In this document: one piece after another, positions 1 to 7,904 of the stretch | How positions within the stretch are numbered: position 1 is the first letter of the stretch | How the letters are laid out: the number at the start of each line of letters is the position of its first letter | NCBI GenBank assembly: GCA_963697455.1 | Contig: CAVOOI010000017.1 | Span: forward strand, 167,041-231,040 | Reading direction: 5' to 3' | Length of the DNA: 64,000 nt | From: JAFEDN01 sp963697455 | GTDB taxonomy: Bacteria; Pseudomonadota; Gammaproteobacteria; Coxiellales; Coxiellaceae | Translations under genes and position numbers: made by a program | Notes under the pieces: model-generated | What the model was told of the DNA's origin: nothing | What the model saw: only the letters and a program-made list of their open reading frames with translations | Databases searched by the model: none

Positions 1-775
1 ATCAGCTTATCAGCGCTTTGGCTGCCGTTCTGGGTGAAAACTATGCAGTAGAGTTAGGAATGAGATACGGCAACCGAGTATTGCAGCCGCGTTAAATCGT
101 CTCCAGCAACAAAAATGCCAAAAACTGATAGTGCTACCCTTATTTCCGCAATATTCTTCCGCCGCCACCGGCTCGGCATTAGAGAAAACGCTGTCACTGG
201 TTCAAAAACTAACTGATATTCCCGCAGTAACGATTTGCAATTCATTTTATGATCATCCTGGTTTTATTAATGCCTGGAAAGCCATCGTTAATCAACATGC
301 ACCGGTAACCAATCCGGATATGTGGATTTTCAGCTATCATGGATTGCCGGTTCGCCACCTCAAGAAACGCGGTTGCAACACTAATTGCAGCAATCGCGCT
401 GATTGTGGCGTGGTTTCTCGTGCTAATTATCAGTGCTACCGGCGGCAGTGCTTTGCCACTTCTCAATTATTAGCTCAAGCGCTGGGACTTTCTCCTCAGC
501 AGTACCGGATAGGATTTCAATCCCGTCTAGGCCGCACGCCGTGGATCAAACCTTACACCGATCATTTATTACCTGAATTGGCCAAGCAAGGGGTTAAACA
601 TTTAGCGGTGGTATGCCCGTCCTTTGTGACGGATTGTTTGGAAACCTTAGAAGAAATCGGCATTCGCGCCCGGCAGCAATGGCATAGCCTGGGCGGCGCT
701 GAATTTACTTTGCTGCCCTGTTTAAATTCCCATCCAGCCTGGGTTGAATGCTTAAGCAGCCTTGTGCAACTCTGA
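1..775 (+). pseudogene. hemH: Ferrochelatase, 5'-truncated by window and frameshifted
   Basis: Ferrochelatase inserts Fe2+ into protoporphyrin IX, the last step of heme synthesis. The visible part covers most of the protein after its first third. It shows the family motifs FSYHGLP (with the catalytic-type His), SRLGRTPWIKPYTD and CPSFVTDCLETLEEI. The start lies before the window. The frame used from base 3 (LISALAAVLGENYAVELGMRYGN) hits a stop at about 93; the family sequence resumes one frame over. The join is at the CC run at 74-75, where one missing C would restore GNPSIAAALNRL. This is either a sequence error or a real -1 mutation. Identification is secure; functional status is open. Confidence 0.88.
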
Positions 776-837
776 CAACCCTCTTACAATTGGAAAGGCT
801 TTCGATTACAATTTATAAGTAAGGGAATCAATAAACT

Positions 838-1343
838 ATGAAAACCAGCAAGCGCCAATGCGGCATCAGTTTACTAGAAATTTTATTAGTTGTGATCATT
901 GCCGCAGTGATTATCAGCGGTGCAGTCAATTACTATTCACAAACCTCTATTTCTTCACACGTATCGCAGGCGACCAATCTCATTGAGCAAATTAATAAAG
1001 CGGGTTATGAATGGCGGCAAATTGCCAATAGTGAGGGAGTTTACCCTGCGGACTTTAGCGGCTTAAACGGCGGCGCTGGTGGCAACGGCTTATGGCTCTT
1101 AACCCAAGATGAACTGATCCCTTGCGAAAACCAAAGCTGCTTCCACAATCCCTGGGGGGCAAAACGATAGTCGCGGCGGATTATGGCTCCCCTCAATACA
1201 TATTAATCACCTTGGAAAATGTGCCGGTCGCCGCTTGCAATCGCTTGCGTCAGCAAATGCAAAATATCGGACCGCAAGGCATCGGCTGGCAAAATAGTTG
1301 CACTCGTGTAGGCGCTACCGCTACCTATCGGGTTTATTTATGA
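838..1343 (+). pseudogene. Type IV pilin-like prepilin, frameshifted in a poly-G tract
   Basis: Small prepilin-like protein with a class III signal: short basic leader, then GISLLEILLVVIIAAVIISG, where cleavage after G and a conserved Glu at +5 are expected. The first frame ends at 1170 just after NPWGAKR. The frame ending at 1343 continues the same fold (VAADYGSPQYILITLENVP, VAACNRL) and aligns with the next gene. The switch falls in a run of six G at 1154-1159; the neighbouring paralog has seven G at the matching DPWGG codons. One missing G explains the break. The gene ends in an ATGA overlap with the next pilin gene, so the two form an operon. The exact pilus or secretion role is unknown. 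Confidence 0.75.
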
Positions 1344-1780
1344 AAATATGCCGGCAGCGCGGGCTTTCCCTGTTAGAAGTAATCTTTAGTCTAGCCATCA
1401 TCAGCGTTATTTTAGCTATTGTGGCTAATTACTACCTCACTCAAAATAAACTTTACTTGGCGGTAGGCAAAGCCGCCACGCAAATTCAGCAATTGGCGAA
1501 TGTCAGTTATGAATGGCAAACCGCCCAAGCGCAAGCTGATTTTCAAGGTATTTCTATGGAATCTCTGCAAGCTGCGGGATTGTTGTCAAAAGGCGATCTG
1601 TATTCTCAAATTGATCCCTGGGGGGGAGCCATCACCATAACCGCCGATAATGATCCTCGCTATGTGGCCATTACCTTAGACAAAATCCCCAAAGCCGCGT
1701 GTGCGAATTTGCTTGGGCATATGCAAAACACTGCTCACAATCAATCCTGCGGCAATGGCAGCTATTACATTTCGATGTAA
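1340..1780 (+). CDS. Type IV pilin-like prepilin protein
   Basis: Second prepilin of the pair, 146 residues from the ATG that overlaps the preceding stop (ATGA at 1340-1343). The N-terminus KICRQRGLSLLEVIFSLAII is a classic prepilin peptidase site followed by the hydrophobic helix. The soluble part ends in two cysteine-containing segments (AACANLL, NQSCGNG) also seen in its neighbour, so the two genes are tandem paralogs. The protein should sit in the inner membrane and assemble into a type IV or type II-like pseudopilus. No assembly genes (pilB, pilC, pilD) are nearby. Confidence 0.75.
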   Translation: MKICRQRGLSLLEVIFSLAIISVILAIVANYYLTQNKLYLAVGKAATQIQQLANVSYEWQTAQAQADFQGISMESLQAAGLLSKGDLYSQIDPWGGAITITADNDPRYVAITLDKIPKAACANLLGHMQNTAHNQSCGNGSYYISM

Positions 1781-1790
1781 AGGATTCCGG

Positions 1791-2387
1791 ATGCAAAAAA
1801 TCGTACTGGCCAGTAGCAATAACGGCAAATTAGCTGAAATTAAAGACCTTTTAAGTGATTTACCAATCGAGCTAATCCCGCAAAGCGCATTCGATATTCC
1901 AGATATCCCAGAAACGGGCCTGACGTTTGTGGAAAATGCCATTTTGAAAGCGCGGAACGCGGCGCAATTATCCGGGCTGCCCGCCCTCGCCGACGATTCC
2001 GGGTTAGCCGTCGATTGTTTGCACGGAGCTCCTGGCGTTTATTCGGCGCGCTATGCCGGGCCAAACGCCCAAGACCGGGATTTAATTACTTAAATTACTG
2101 ACGGAAATCAGCAAAACTCAGGGCAGCGATCGGCGCGCACGTTACCATTGCGTGCTGGCGCTGCTCATTTATCCCGCTGATCCAGCACCGCTTATTTGTC
2201 ACGGCATCTGGGAAGGAGAAATTCTCCCCAACCTCGCGGCAACCATGGTTTTGGCTATGATCCGGTATTTTACGTCCCTACCCATGATTGCAGCGCCGCG
2301 GAGCTTGCACCTCAAGAAAAAAACCGCATCAGTCATCGTGGCTGCGCTATGAAACAGTTAAAGCTAGCGATTAGTACATTCCGATAA
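1791..2387 (+). pseudogene. rdgB: XTP/dITP pyrophosphatase (HAM1/RdgB family), two frameshifts
   Basis: RdgB hydrolyses non-canonical purine triphosphates (XTP, dITP, ITP) and keeps them out of DNA. The N-terminus KIVLASSNNGKLAEIKDLL, the middle LADDSGLAVDCLHGAPGVYS and the C-terminal HGFGYDPVFYVP and SHRG segments are diagnostic. Reading needs three frames: an extra T near 2091 stops the first frame, and a missing C in the CCCC at 2226-2229 shifts again. Together they restore about 198 codons, the usual family length. Two shifts in one short gene suggest sequence error or true inactivation. The start ATG at 1791 follows the pilin stop by 10 bases. Confidence 0.85.
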
Positions 2388-2775
2388 AGCTTGGGAAGAA
2401 GCAGTGATAACACAGTTGGGCAAATAGTCTGCCGGATAATGGATAGTAACCTCAACTGAACGGACATTGGGTCGCAGTGGCGCCGAACAGGAGAAAGTCG
2501 AATTGCCTGGCTCAATTACCTTAATATTTTTCGGTGCGGTAACGGCAAAGGAATTAGACTGTGCACTAGCCCGCCGTTTGTAACTCTAAATACCCACTCC
2601 GATCTCCCTGCTCTCCAGAAACAATGACGGTAAAAGACCGCAAATCGTTACTATGGACAATATGGTCCCCCTTCAAACAAACGGTTACATTTCCATTCCC
2701 TGAAACCGGCTGGGCCATGGCTGATCCCAATAAACTGAGACCCAATGCAAAAATGTATATTATATTCTTTTTCAT
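2364..2775 (-). pseudogene. Small exported protein, frameshifted
   Basis: The gene starts MKKNIIYIFALGLSLLGSAMA, a signal peptide with an AMA cleavage site, and runs open to a stop at 2566. One base over, the frame continues without stop to 2364 (APKNIKVIEPGNSTFSCSA, then VTIHYPADYLPNC). An extra A in the AAA complementary to 2577-2579 would account for the shift. Repaired length is about 136 residues. The PGN-x-TF-x-C ... C layout resembles the exported protein at 36048-36395. A TATAAT -10 and an AGGGG ribosome site precede the ATG. Its 3' end overlaps the end of rdgB by 24 bases, convergently. Function unknown. Confidence 0.5.
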
Positions 2776-2868
2776 ATGATTACCCCTCTATTCGCTATGG
2801 ATACCTAAATTATAGCAGTTCAGAGGCAGGCCTTAATCAATCAACCCGTCAGTTCGTCGAGAAAAATT

Positions 2869-3015
2869 GTGCTTGAAGAAAAAACGGTTCAAAAAGAAGA
2901 TCCTAGAGAAGAAGATTTAATAGCATTATTTGGCGAAATTAAACAAGTATTAACAGAATCCAAAGAAATCACTTCTCAACAATTAGAAGATTTAATGAAT
3001 ACACTACTAATATAG
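2869..3015 (+). CDS. Possible remnant C-terminus of an unknown acidic protein
   Basis: A short open frame from GTG 2869 (48 codons), open further upstream to a stop at 2806 without a better start. It encodes an acidic, helix-prone stretch containing KEDPREEDLIALFGEIKQVL and ending QQLEDLMNTLLI. Composition and codon use look protein-like, but there is no good ribosome site. It may be the 3' end of a gene whose front is gone. No family recognised. Confidence 0.25.
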   Translation: MLEEKTVQKEDPREEDLIALFGEIKQVLTESKEITSQQLEDLMNTLLI

Positions 3016-3442
3016 AAATTCTATATTTCACGAAATATCGCTGGCTTGGGTCGTCTTAATAATTTTACATTTGGAAATATTAAAATAAGGAACTAGACAA
3101 GAAAAAAAGTTATGTCAAATCTGACATTTCAAAAATTTTTGCGTGAAAAACTTGTCAGGTAATTTTTTACACATTGGTAAAAAAGTTACTTAGTGAATCA
3201 TTTCAATATAATTTTATTTGCATTTTGATAGTAACTATTTTTTTAAACTAGTAAATTGAACTAATAGAAACTTTTATAATTAATATTGTATCTGACACTT
3301 AATTTATTACTTATTTACTTATTTCTCGAAGTTAATATTTTTAGAACTTTGCAAGTCTGGCACTTTCTATGTGCTGTTTGTCCTTGACTTTATTTTATGG
3401 ATCTGGCAAACTAGAAACACGTAAAAAATAAGGAGAAATCAT
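3016..3442. other. AT-rich gene-free stretch upstream of 3443
   Basis: 427 bases without a convincing gene. It holds one copy of a 45-base repeat (3076-3120). TCTGAC-type words recur (3117, 3290 and again near 4380-4420). A single PmrA-like half-site GTTAATATT lies at 3331-3339, but its partner half at 3342-3350 is poor, so it is not called as a box. An AAGGAG ribosome site sits just before the ATG at 3443. Confidence 0.4.
3076..3120 (+). repeat. 45-bp dispersed repeat, copy 1
   Basis: This segment matches 7731-7775 at 39 of 45 positions in the same orientation (shared core AAGTTATGTCAAAT). The two copies bracket about 4.6 kb holding the membrane protein, the exported protein, the IS element and the toxin-antitoxin pair. 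Confidence 0.6.
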
Positions 3443-4306
3443 ATGCGTTTACTTCGTAATTTTCGTGATAATTTTTCTTCGGCCCCACTACAATCAAAAA
3501 TAAATATCGTTGCTAGGGGAATATCTGCGGCTTGGTTTTTTTCGACTGTTTGTATTGAGCTGTCTGCCCTAGAAGATATCCAGCAAGTAGGCTCTTCACT
3601 ATTCTTTCTAACCACCCAACAATTAATTTTTTTATGCGCATGGAATAGTTACAAAACTAAGAAAGCAATAGATGCACTTGCAGATGAACCTAATGAAAAT
3701 TCGCAAGGCGTTAACACTGAGATTAAAGAAGAACCAGCTCTATCCAAATTTAATTGGCTTGGAGGAGTTATTCTTGCTGATAGTTTACTGGTTAGCGTGC
3801 TTTGGACTGCATTGTTGCGCAGTAATCTTTATATTAGCCTTTTATATCATGTCAGTCCTACGGTAATACAAATCATAGTAGAGCACATTACCAAATCAAT
3901 TGATGCATATATTATTAATGGCAAGGATTTTGGTAAAAAAGTCGCTTGTTTTACCCTATATCTTAGCGGCGAAGTGCTCGCGACAGTAGCTTTTACTTAT
4001 GCAGGCCTAAAAAATCCTGATAACGGCAAAAACTCGGTTTATCCAGGAATTACGGATTGGGATACATCCCCGGGTACCGCTACATTTTATGGAGTAACGA
4101 TACCTGTGTTGAGCCCGCCGATTATGCTGCAATTAGTTCATACAATTATGAAAGCCTCTCATTGCAAAACTCGCCCCGCAATCAATGACGGCCCAGCTCC
4201 AACTGCAAATAATAAATGCCGTTTGATTGTCAGCAAGATGGGAGATAACATTAAATGGGGACTTCCAGAAAGTGATAGGAACATAAGAGCCCCGCTACTC
4301 GGATAA
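3443..4306 (+). CDS. Multi-spanning membrane protein, effector-like, unknown
   Basis: 287 residues with no recognised family. Hydrophobic segments are seen at about 22-42, 50-68, 104-127, 130-150, 165-187 and 210-235, separated by charged loops, including an acidic loop NENSQGVNTEIKEE near 85-100. The C-terminal 50 residues are soluble and basic. There is no signal peptide. A clear AAGGAG lies 8 bases before the ATG. Low GC, absence of a known domain, and neighbours such as an IS element and toxin-antitoxin genes suggest an accessory, possibly secreted effector-like membrane protein; that role is inference. Confidence 0.6.
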   Translation: MRLLRNFRDNFSSAPLQSKINIVARGISAAWFFSTVCIELSALEDIQQVGSSLFFLTTQQLIFLCAWNSYKTKKAIDALADEPNENSQGVNTEIKEEPALSKFNWLGGVILADSLLVSVLWTALLRSNLYISLLYHVSPTVIQIIVEHITKSIDAYIINGKDFGKKVACFTLYLSGEVLATVAFTYAGLKNPDNGKNSVYPGITDWDTSPGTATFYGVTIPVLSPPIMLQLVHTIMKASHCKTRPAINDGPAPTANNKCRLIVSKMGDNIKWGLPESDRNIRAPLLG

Positions 4307-4454
4307 TTTAGGCTGTGCTAACACATAGAGCCTACAGGGAAAAGCGTCGATTTTTCGATTTCTCTAATTCACAGCAGCTCTGACATAACATTGATCTGAT
4401 CTGTTATTGGATCTGACACCGCTGGAGTAACAGAGTGTCGCCCCTTGCTGCCAC

Positions 4455-5015
4455 TTATCTGTAACTAAAGCTAATACTTAGCTCAGTAGGCGGGTGTCGC
4501 AAGTTGTCTACGCCTATGGGAGCGTTATTATAAGGCCCCAAAGGCCCCTCATTTACTGGGTCGGACAGGATTTGAATTTGATTAAGTGGAACAGGCAGCT
4601 GATATATTTGCCACCAATTGATTAAATTTTCGTCATGCGAGATCCAACCGCCTCCGGTTTTACTCGTTATAGTCCCCCCTCTATACTGATAGTAAAGCGC
4701 CTGATTTCCTTGTATATAAAAATGGATGTCGAGCGTTGTATAGTTGTAATAACAATCTGAAGATCCATTTTCGCCCTGGTCCCAATTAATATAGCCATCT
4801 ATACGATCACCTGGATGAATTATTTTATTATCAAAATTGCTTGCTGCGAAAAATCCGCATTTGTCGCTAGCCTTAGTCTCGATGTCATAACCTACATAGT
4901 TATATATTGTCACATGAACCATGTCACGGAAATAGTGTGCGAATGCTACCGGCCCAATGAAACATAGAGAAGCCCCGGCCATTATGGTACTGATTAATTT
5001 TATTTTATTTTTCAT
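4455..5015 (-). CDS. Exported protein of unknown function behind a PmrA-like promoter
   Basis: 186 residues beginning with a Sec signal peptide (KNKIKLISTIMAGASLCFIG, then VAFA|HYF). The mature part is rich in Tyr, Asn and Gly and begins with a beta-strand-like VHVTIYNYVGYDIETK, compatible with an all-beta extracellular protein. It contains two Cys (KCGFF, SDCYY). No domain was recognised. Upstream, on the same strand, a tandem PmrA-like box and a TATACT -10 are visible (5089-5122), which ties expression to the PmrAB two-component system if the organism has it. It is probably periplasmic or secreted. Confidence 0.65.
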   Translation of the reverse strand: MKNKIKLISTIMAGASLCFIGPVAFAHYFRDMVHVTIYNYVGYDIETKASDKCGFFAASNFDNKIIHPGDRIDGYINWDQGENGSSDCYYNYTTLDIHFYIQGNQALYYQYRGGTITSKTGGGWISHDENLINWWQIYQLPVPLNQIQILSDPVNEGPLGPYNNAPIGVDNLRHPPTELSISFSYR

Positions 5016-5088
5016 TTTTCTCTTTCGTATTAATTAATTATTTTATATTTTCCTTTTGCCTCTAGAATATCTTCCCACAACTAACACC

Positions 5089-5122
5089 AGTATATTCGCC
5101 TAAACCTTAAGGAAGTATTAAA
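5089..5122 (-). promoter_or_regulatory. PmrA-like box plus -10 for the exported protein at 4455-5015
   Basis: On the minus strand the order is TTTAATACT-TC-CTTAAGGTT (5122 to 5103), then eight bases, then TATACT (5094 to 5089). The PmrA consensus published for Legionella and Coxiella is cTTAATatT-N2-cTTAATatT placed at the -35. Spacing is identical to the copy at 10021-10054. Confidence 0.55.
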
Positions 5123-5145
5123 TTTTTAAACAACCCGGTAAGGCG

Positions 5146-6390
5146 CAGGGTAAACGCATCTAAATTCTATTGAAATCAAGAGGATATTATGGCAGGTATA
5201 GATAAATAGATGTAAATTAGCACCATTTTGTACATTTAAGGAGTCAAAGTGATGTTATCGGGTGTATTTGTGGAAATTTTTTCGAGGCTAAAGGATCCCA
5301 GAATAGAGCGAACCAAGAAACATTTATTTTTAGATGTGATCGGCTTGGCACTGTTTGCAGTGCTGGCGGGCGCTCAATGCTATACAGAAATTGAAGATTT
5401 TTGTCGTCATCATCAAGATTGGTTGAAAAATTATTTCGAACTACCCAGCGGCATACCCTGTCACGATACCTTTTCTCGGATTTTTTCAGCGATTCCCGCC
5501 CAGACTTTCCAGGAAAGTTTTTTTGCCTGGTTAAAAGCCATTATTCAACTATTACCAGAAAACGTGATTGCCATTGATGGGAAATCTATCCGAGCCTCTC
5601 AAAGAGTGGGAAAAGGTTTAAAACCATTGCACATTGTGAATGCATGGTCCTGTGCCAATGGAATCAGTTTAGGGCAAATGATCGTCAATGATAAAACCAA
5701 TGAAATTACCGTCATCCCTGATATTCTCAAAAATTTATGTATTCAAGGAGCGATTGTCACCCTCGATGCCATGGGATGTCAAAAAGCCATTGCTGAGCAA
5801 GTCATCGAACAAAAAGGAGACTATATTTTACGAGTAAAAGCCAATCAGGGTAATTTACATGACAGTATGAACACCACTTTTCAAGCAGCAGAAAAAGCGC
5901 AGTATCAATCTATGGTTTATTATACCGCGCAAGATGAAGTCAATAATGATCATGGTCGAATAGAATCCCGGCGCTGCATCGTATTACCACTCATGTATTT
6001 AATGCGCATGAAACTGAATTGGAAGGGATTAAAAAGCCTCGTTTTAGTCATCAGTGAAAGAGAAGATCCGACAGAAAAAACCATTGAATATCGCTATTAC
6101 ATTAGTTCATTATCCCCCAACCAGCCTCAAAAAATTTTAAACTCAATACGACAACATTGGCAGGTCGAAAATAATCTTCATTGGATATTAGATGTGGCTT
6201 ATGCTGAAGATCGATCTCGAATCCGCGATGAAAACAGTGCTCTTAATATGAGTTGGTTAAGAAAAACATCCTTAGGATTGCTTAAGCGTGCAACCAACAT
6301 CAAAGGCAGTATCCGTCGTAAACAGCTTACCTTATGGGCTAAGCCTGAATATCTCATTGATATTGTTAAAATTTAGATGCGTTTACCCTG
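5146..6390 (+). mobile_element. Complete ISAs1-family insertion sequence
   Basis: 1245-bp element with perfect 21-bp terminal inverted repeats at 5146-5166 and 6370-6390 (outer end CAGGGTAAACGCATC). It is flanked by a 9-bp direct target repeat GGTAAGGCG at 5137-5145 and 6391-6399. One intact transposase fills it. Intact ends, intact gene and exact target duplication point to a recent insertion. The transposase stop codon lies inside the right inverted repeat. Confidence 0.93.
5252..6376 (+). CDS. ISAs1-family DDE transposase
   Basis: 374 residues from ATG 5252, placed 8 bases after AAGGAG; a GTG one codon earlier is possible. The N-terminal region carries the family signature (HLFLDVIGLALFAVLAGAQ, then GIPCHDTFSRIF). 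The catalytic core shows VIAIDGKSIRAS (first Asp), IVTLDAMGCQKAIAEQV (second Asp) and QHWQVENNLHWILDVAYAED (Glu region). Length is normal for ISAs1 transposases. It moves the element by cut-and-paste in the cytoplasm. Confidence 0.93.
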   Translation: MLSGVFVEIFSRLKDPRIERTKKHLFLDVIGLALFAVLAGAQCYTEIEDFCRHHQDWLKNYFELPSGIPCHDTFSRIFSAIPAQTFQESFFAWLKAIIQLLPENVIAIDGKSIRASQRVGKGLKPLHIVNAWSCANGISLGQMIVNDKTNEITVIPDILKNLCIQGAIVTLDAMGCQKAIAEQVIEQKGDYILRVKANQGNLHDSMNTTFQAAEKAQYQSMVYYTAQDEVNNDHGRIESRRCIVLPLMYLMRMKLNWKGLKSLVLVISEREDPTEKTIEYRYYISSLSPNQPQKILNSIRQHWQVENNLHWILDVAYAEDRSRIRDENSALNMSWLRKTSLGLLKRATNIKGSIRRKQLTLWAKPEYLIDIVKI

Positions 6391-6437
6391 GGTAAGGCGG
6401 GGTAGTTCCGATTTCACACACATGAGGGGGGTTATGA

Positions 6438-6549
6438 GTTATGAATAGGATAGAAATTATTAATCATAACAATATGATAGCCTCATTAGACAAATTTGTC
6501 TAGTGAGCACAAGACAAATTTGTCTAGTCAAGAGGGGTACAAATTGTAC
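6438..6549 (+). repeat. 112-bp palindrome-rich repeat, copy 1
   Basis: Matches 9888-9999 over its full 112 bases with about ten differences. It contains two near copies of AGACAAATTTGTCT within longer dyads (6485-6508 and 6511-6529) and a GTACAAATTGTAC palindrome (6537-6549). It lies about 115 bases before the toxin gene, so it could hold operators for that operon. In copy 2 the outer base pair of the first dyad is changed on both sides (T-A here, G-C there). Confidence 0.75.
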
Positions 6550-6621
6550 TTTTTGCCCCGGATTTATGAAAAGCGTGCAAAATTGCTTTTGAGATTTTTA
6601 TATATTATTTTTGTTATATAT

Positions 6622-6640
6622 GTTATATATGTGCTATAAT
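6622..6640 (+). promoter_or_regulatory. -10 region and direct repeats of the toxin-antitoxin operon
   Basis: A consensus TATAAT at 6635-6640 lies 23 bases before the toxin ATG. It is preceded by iterated GTTATATAT words (6613-6630) that could serve as operator repeats for the antitoxin. A GGAGAA ribosome site follows at 6651-6656. Confidence 0.5.
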
Positions 6641-6663
6641 TTAATTAACCGGAGAACGGATAA

Positions 6664-7065
6664 ATGGAAATAATTATAACTCAGTGGGCACTAGATTCTT
6701 ATTTGGAATTAAAGAACAGGCAGGTTTTTACGGATGAAGAATACCGAGCTAGCATTAGGAGTGATGTATTGAGGCTGAAAATATTTCCAGACGATCCTAA
6801 GTTTAAGCAATCGAAGTTTTGGTCTCCCGCTAATGACCAAAATGGAAAAGTGATTATGGGCGGTTATAAGATGAAGTGGCATAATATGGGTAATGGAAAT
6901 GTTCAGCTACGCTTGACGGTCGGAATTTTGAATGGGCAATGCCTATTGTGCGAAGCTTATGATAAACAAAATGAAAAACAGGAATTACGAAAATTAGCTA
7001 GATTCAAAACTTATTTAGATTTGATACGGTCAGGAAATTACATTACTCGGGGGAAATTGACATGA
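6664..7065 (+). CDS. Putative HigB/RelE-like toxin of a type II toxin-antitoxin pair
   Basis: 133 residues, basic, with no signal peptide. Assignment rests mostly on context: it is a small first gene whose TGA overlaps the ATG of a helix-turn-helix protein, the usual toxin-first HigBA order. The C-terminal half (NVQLRLTVGILNGQCLLCEA, then KLARFKTYLDLI) is compatible with a RelE-fold ribonuclease but has no diagnostic motif, and it is longer than typical HigB (about 100 residues). It would cleave mRNA at the ribosome if it is a RelE member. Start chosen from GGAGAACGG 8 bases upstream. Confidence 0.55.
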   Translation: MEIIITQWALDSYLELKNRQVFTDEEYRASIRSDVLRLKIFPDDPKFKQSKFWSPANDQNGKVIMGGYKMKWHNMGNGNVQLRLTVGILNGQCLLCEAYDKQNEKQELRKLARFKTYLDLIRSGNYITRGKLT

Positions 7066-7607
7066 CAACACAAAAACAATTTAACTATGGTAACAATTTA
7101 AAAAACTTAAAGATAAAATCCAACGATGAAAGTTTTTCATCTAAAGAATTTGAATTGTTTAAAATAGCTATTCAGATGAAAAAAGTAGGATTGTCAGATT
7201 CTTTCATCGTAGATTCCGTAAAAACAGCTTTAACATTTGAAGGTGTAGCAGATCTTATGAATCTTTGGGTTAAAGAAAAAGATGAGAAGGAAAAAGCAGA
7301 AATCATTGCTGATATTCAAGACATGATTGATGAATGTGCGCAGAAGGGCAAAAATGAGGAACTTTATGTAAAATTTAACGATTTGGAAGCTATTTCCAAA
7401 GATATTAGAGCGTTTAAAGATAGTTTATTACAAATCGTTATAGAGCAAGGTGGTATAAATAAGTTGTCTGAGCTGACCAAGATCCCTCAACCTTCTTTAT
7501 CGAGATTTTTTAATTCAAACTCGATGCCAAGACGAGCTACCATACTAAAAATTGCCAAAGCATTAAATTTAGATGAACTAAAAATCAATTTATTGTGGAG
7601 CAAATAA
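7062..7607 (+). CDS. Antitoxin-like protein with C-terminal XRE-type HTH
   Basis: 181 residues. The last 60 form a clear lambda-repressor-like helix-turn-helix (GGINKLSELTKIPQPSLSRF ... ATILKIAKALNLDEL). The N-terminal 110 residues are charged and helical and probably bind the toxin. This is larger than usual HigA (about 100 residues). The start overlaps the upstream stop by four bases, so the genes are translationally coupled. It likely neutralises the toxin and represses the shared promoter through the repeats upstream of 6664. Confidence 0.65.
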   Translation: MTTQKQFNYGNNLKNLKIKSNDESFSSKEFELFKIAIQMKKVGLSDSFIVDSVKTALTFEGVADLMNLWVKEKDEKEKAEIIADIQDMIDECAQKGKNEELYVKFNDLEAISKDIRAFKDSLLQIVIEQGGINKLSELTKIPQPSLSRFFNSNSMPRRATILKIAKALNLDELKINLLWSK

Positions 7608-7730
7608 AAAAAATGGATCAACTGCAGCATACTTAAATCATCTGGAAGATCAACATAAGCGGAATAGCTCTAACTAACAGCAGCTAACAGCAGTAACAGC
7701 AGTGTCAGAGCCAACGCCAAATTTAAAAAG

Positions 7731-7775
7731 AACATTAAAATAAGGGGCTAAGCAAGAAAGAAAGTTATGTCAAAT
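7731..7775 (+). repeat. 45-bp dispersed repeat, copy 2
   Basis: Partner of 3076-3120 (39/45 identical, same orientation). Just before it, 7674-7712 contains iterated TAACAGCAG words. No gene is seen between 7608 and 7904. Confidence 0.6.
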
Positions 7776-7904
7776 TCCAGGTTAGATTGCACAAGCCCAG
7801 AAGGCTTGATAGATTAGGTATGAGAAGTTCCAGGGAAGATGAGATTATGGCCAGACGGTCGTTTCCATACGGTGACGACTAAGAATGCTCAGGAGGATTT
7901 ATTT

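Noticed and set aside
3331..3350. PmrA-like box before the membrane protein at 3443
   Set aside because: Only the first half-site (GTTAATATT) is good; the second half matches poorly and no -10 sits at the usual distance.
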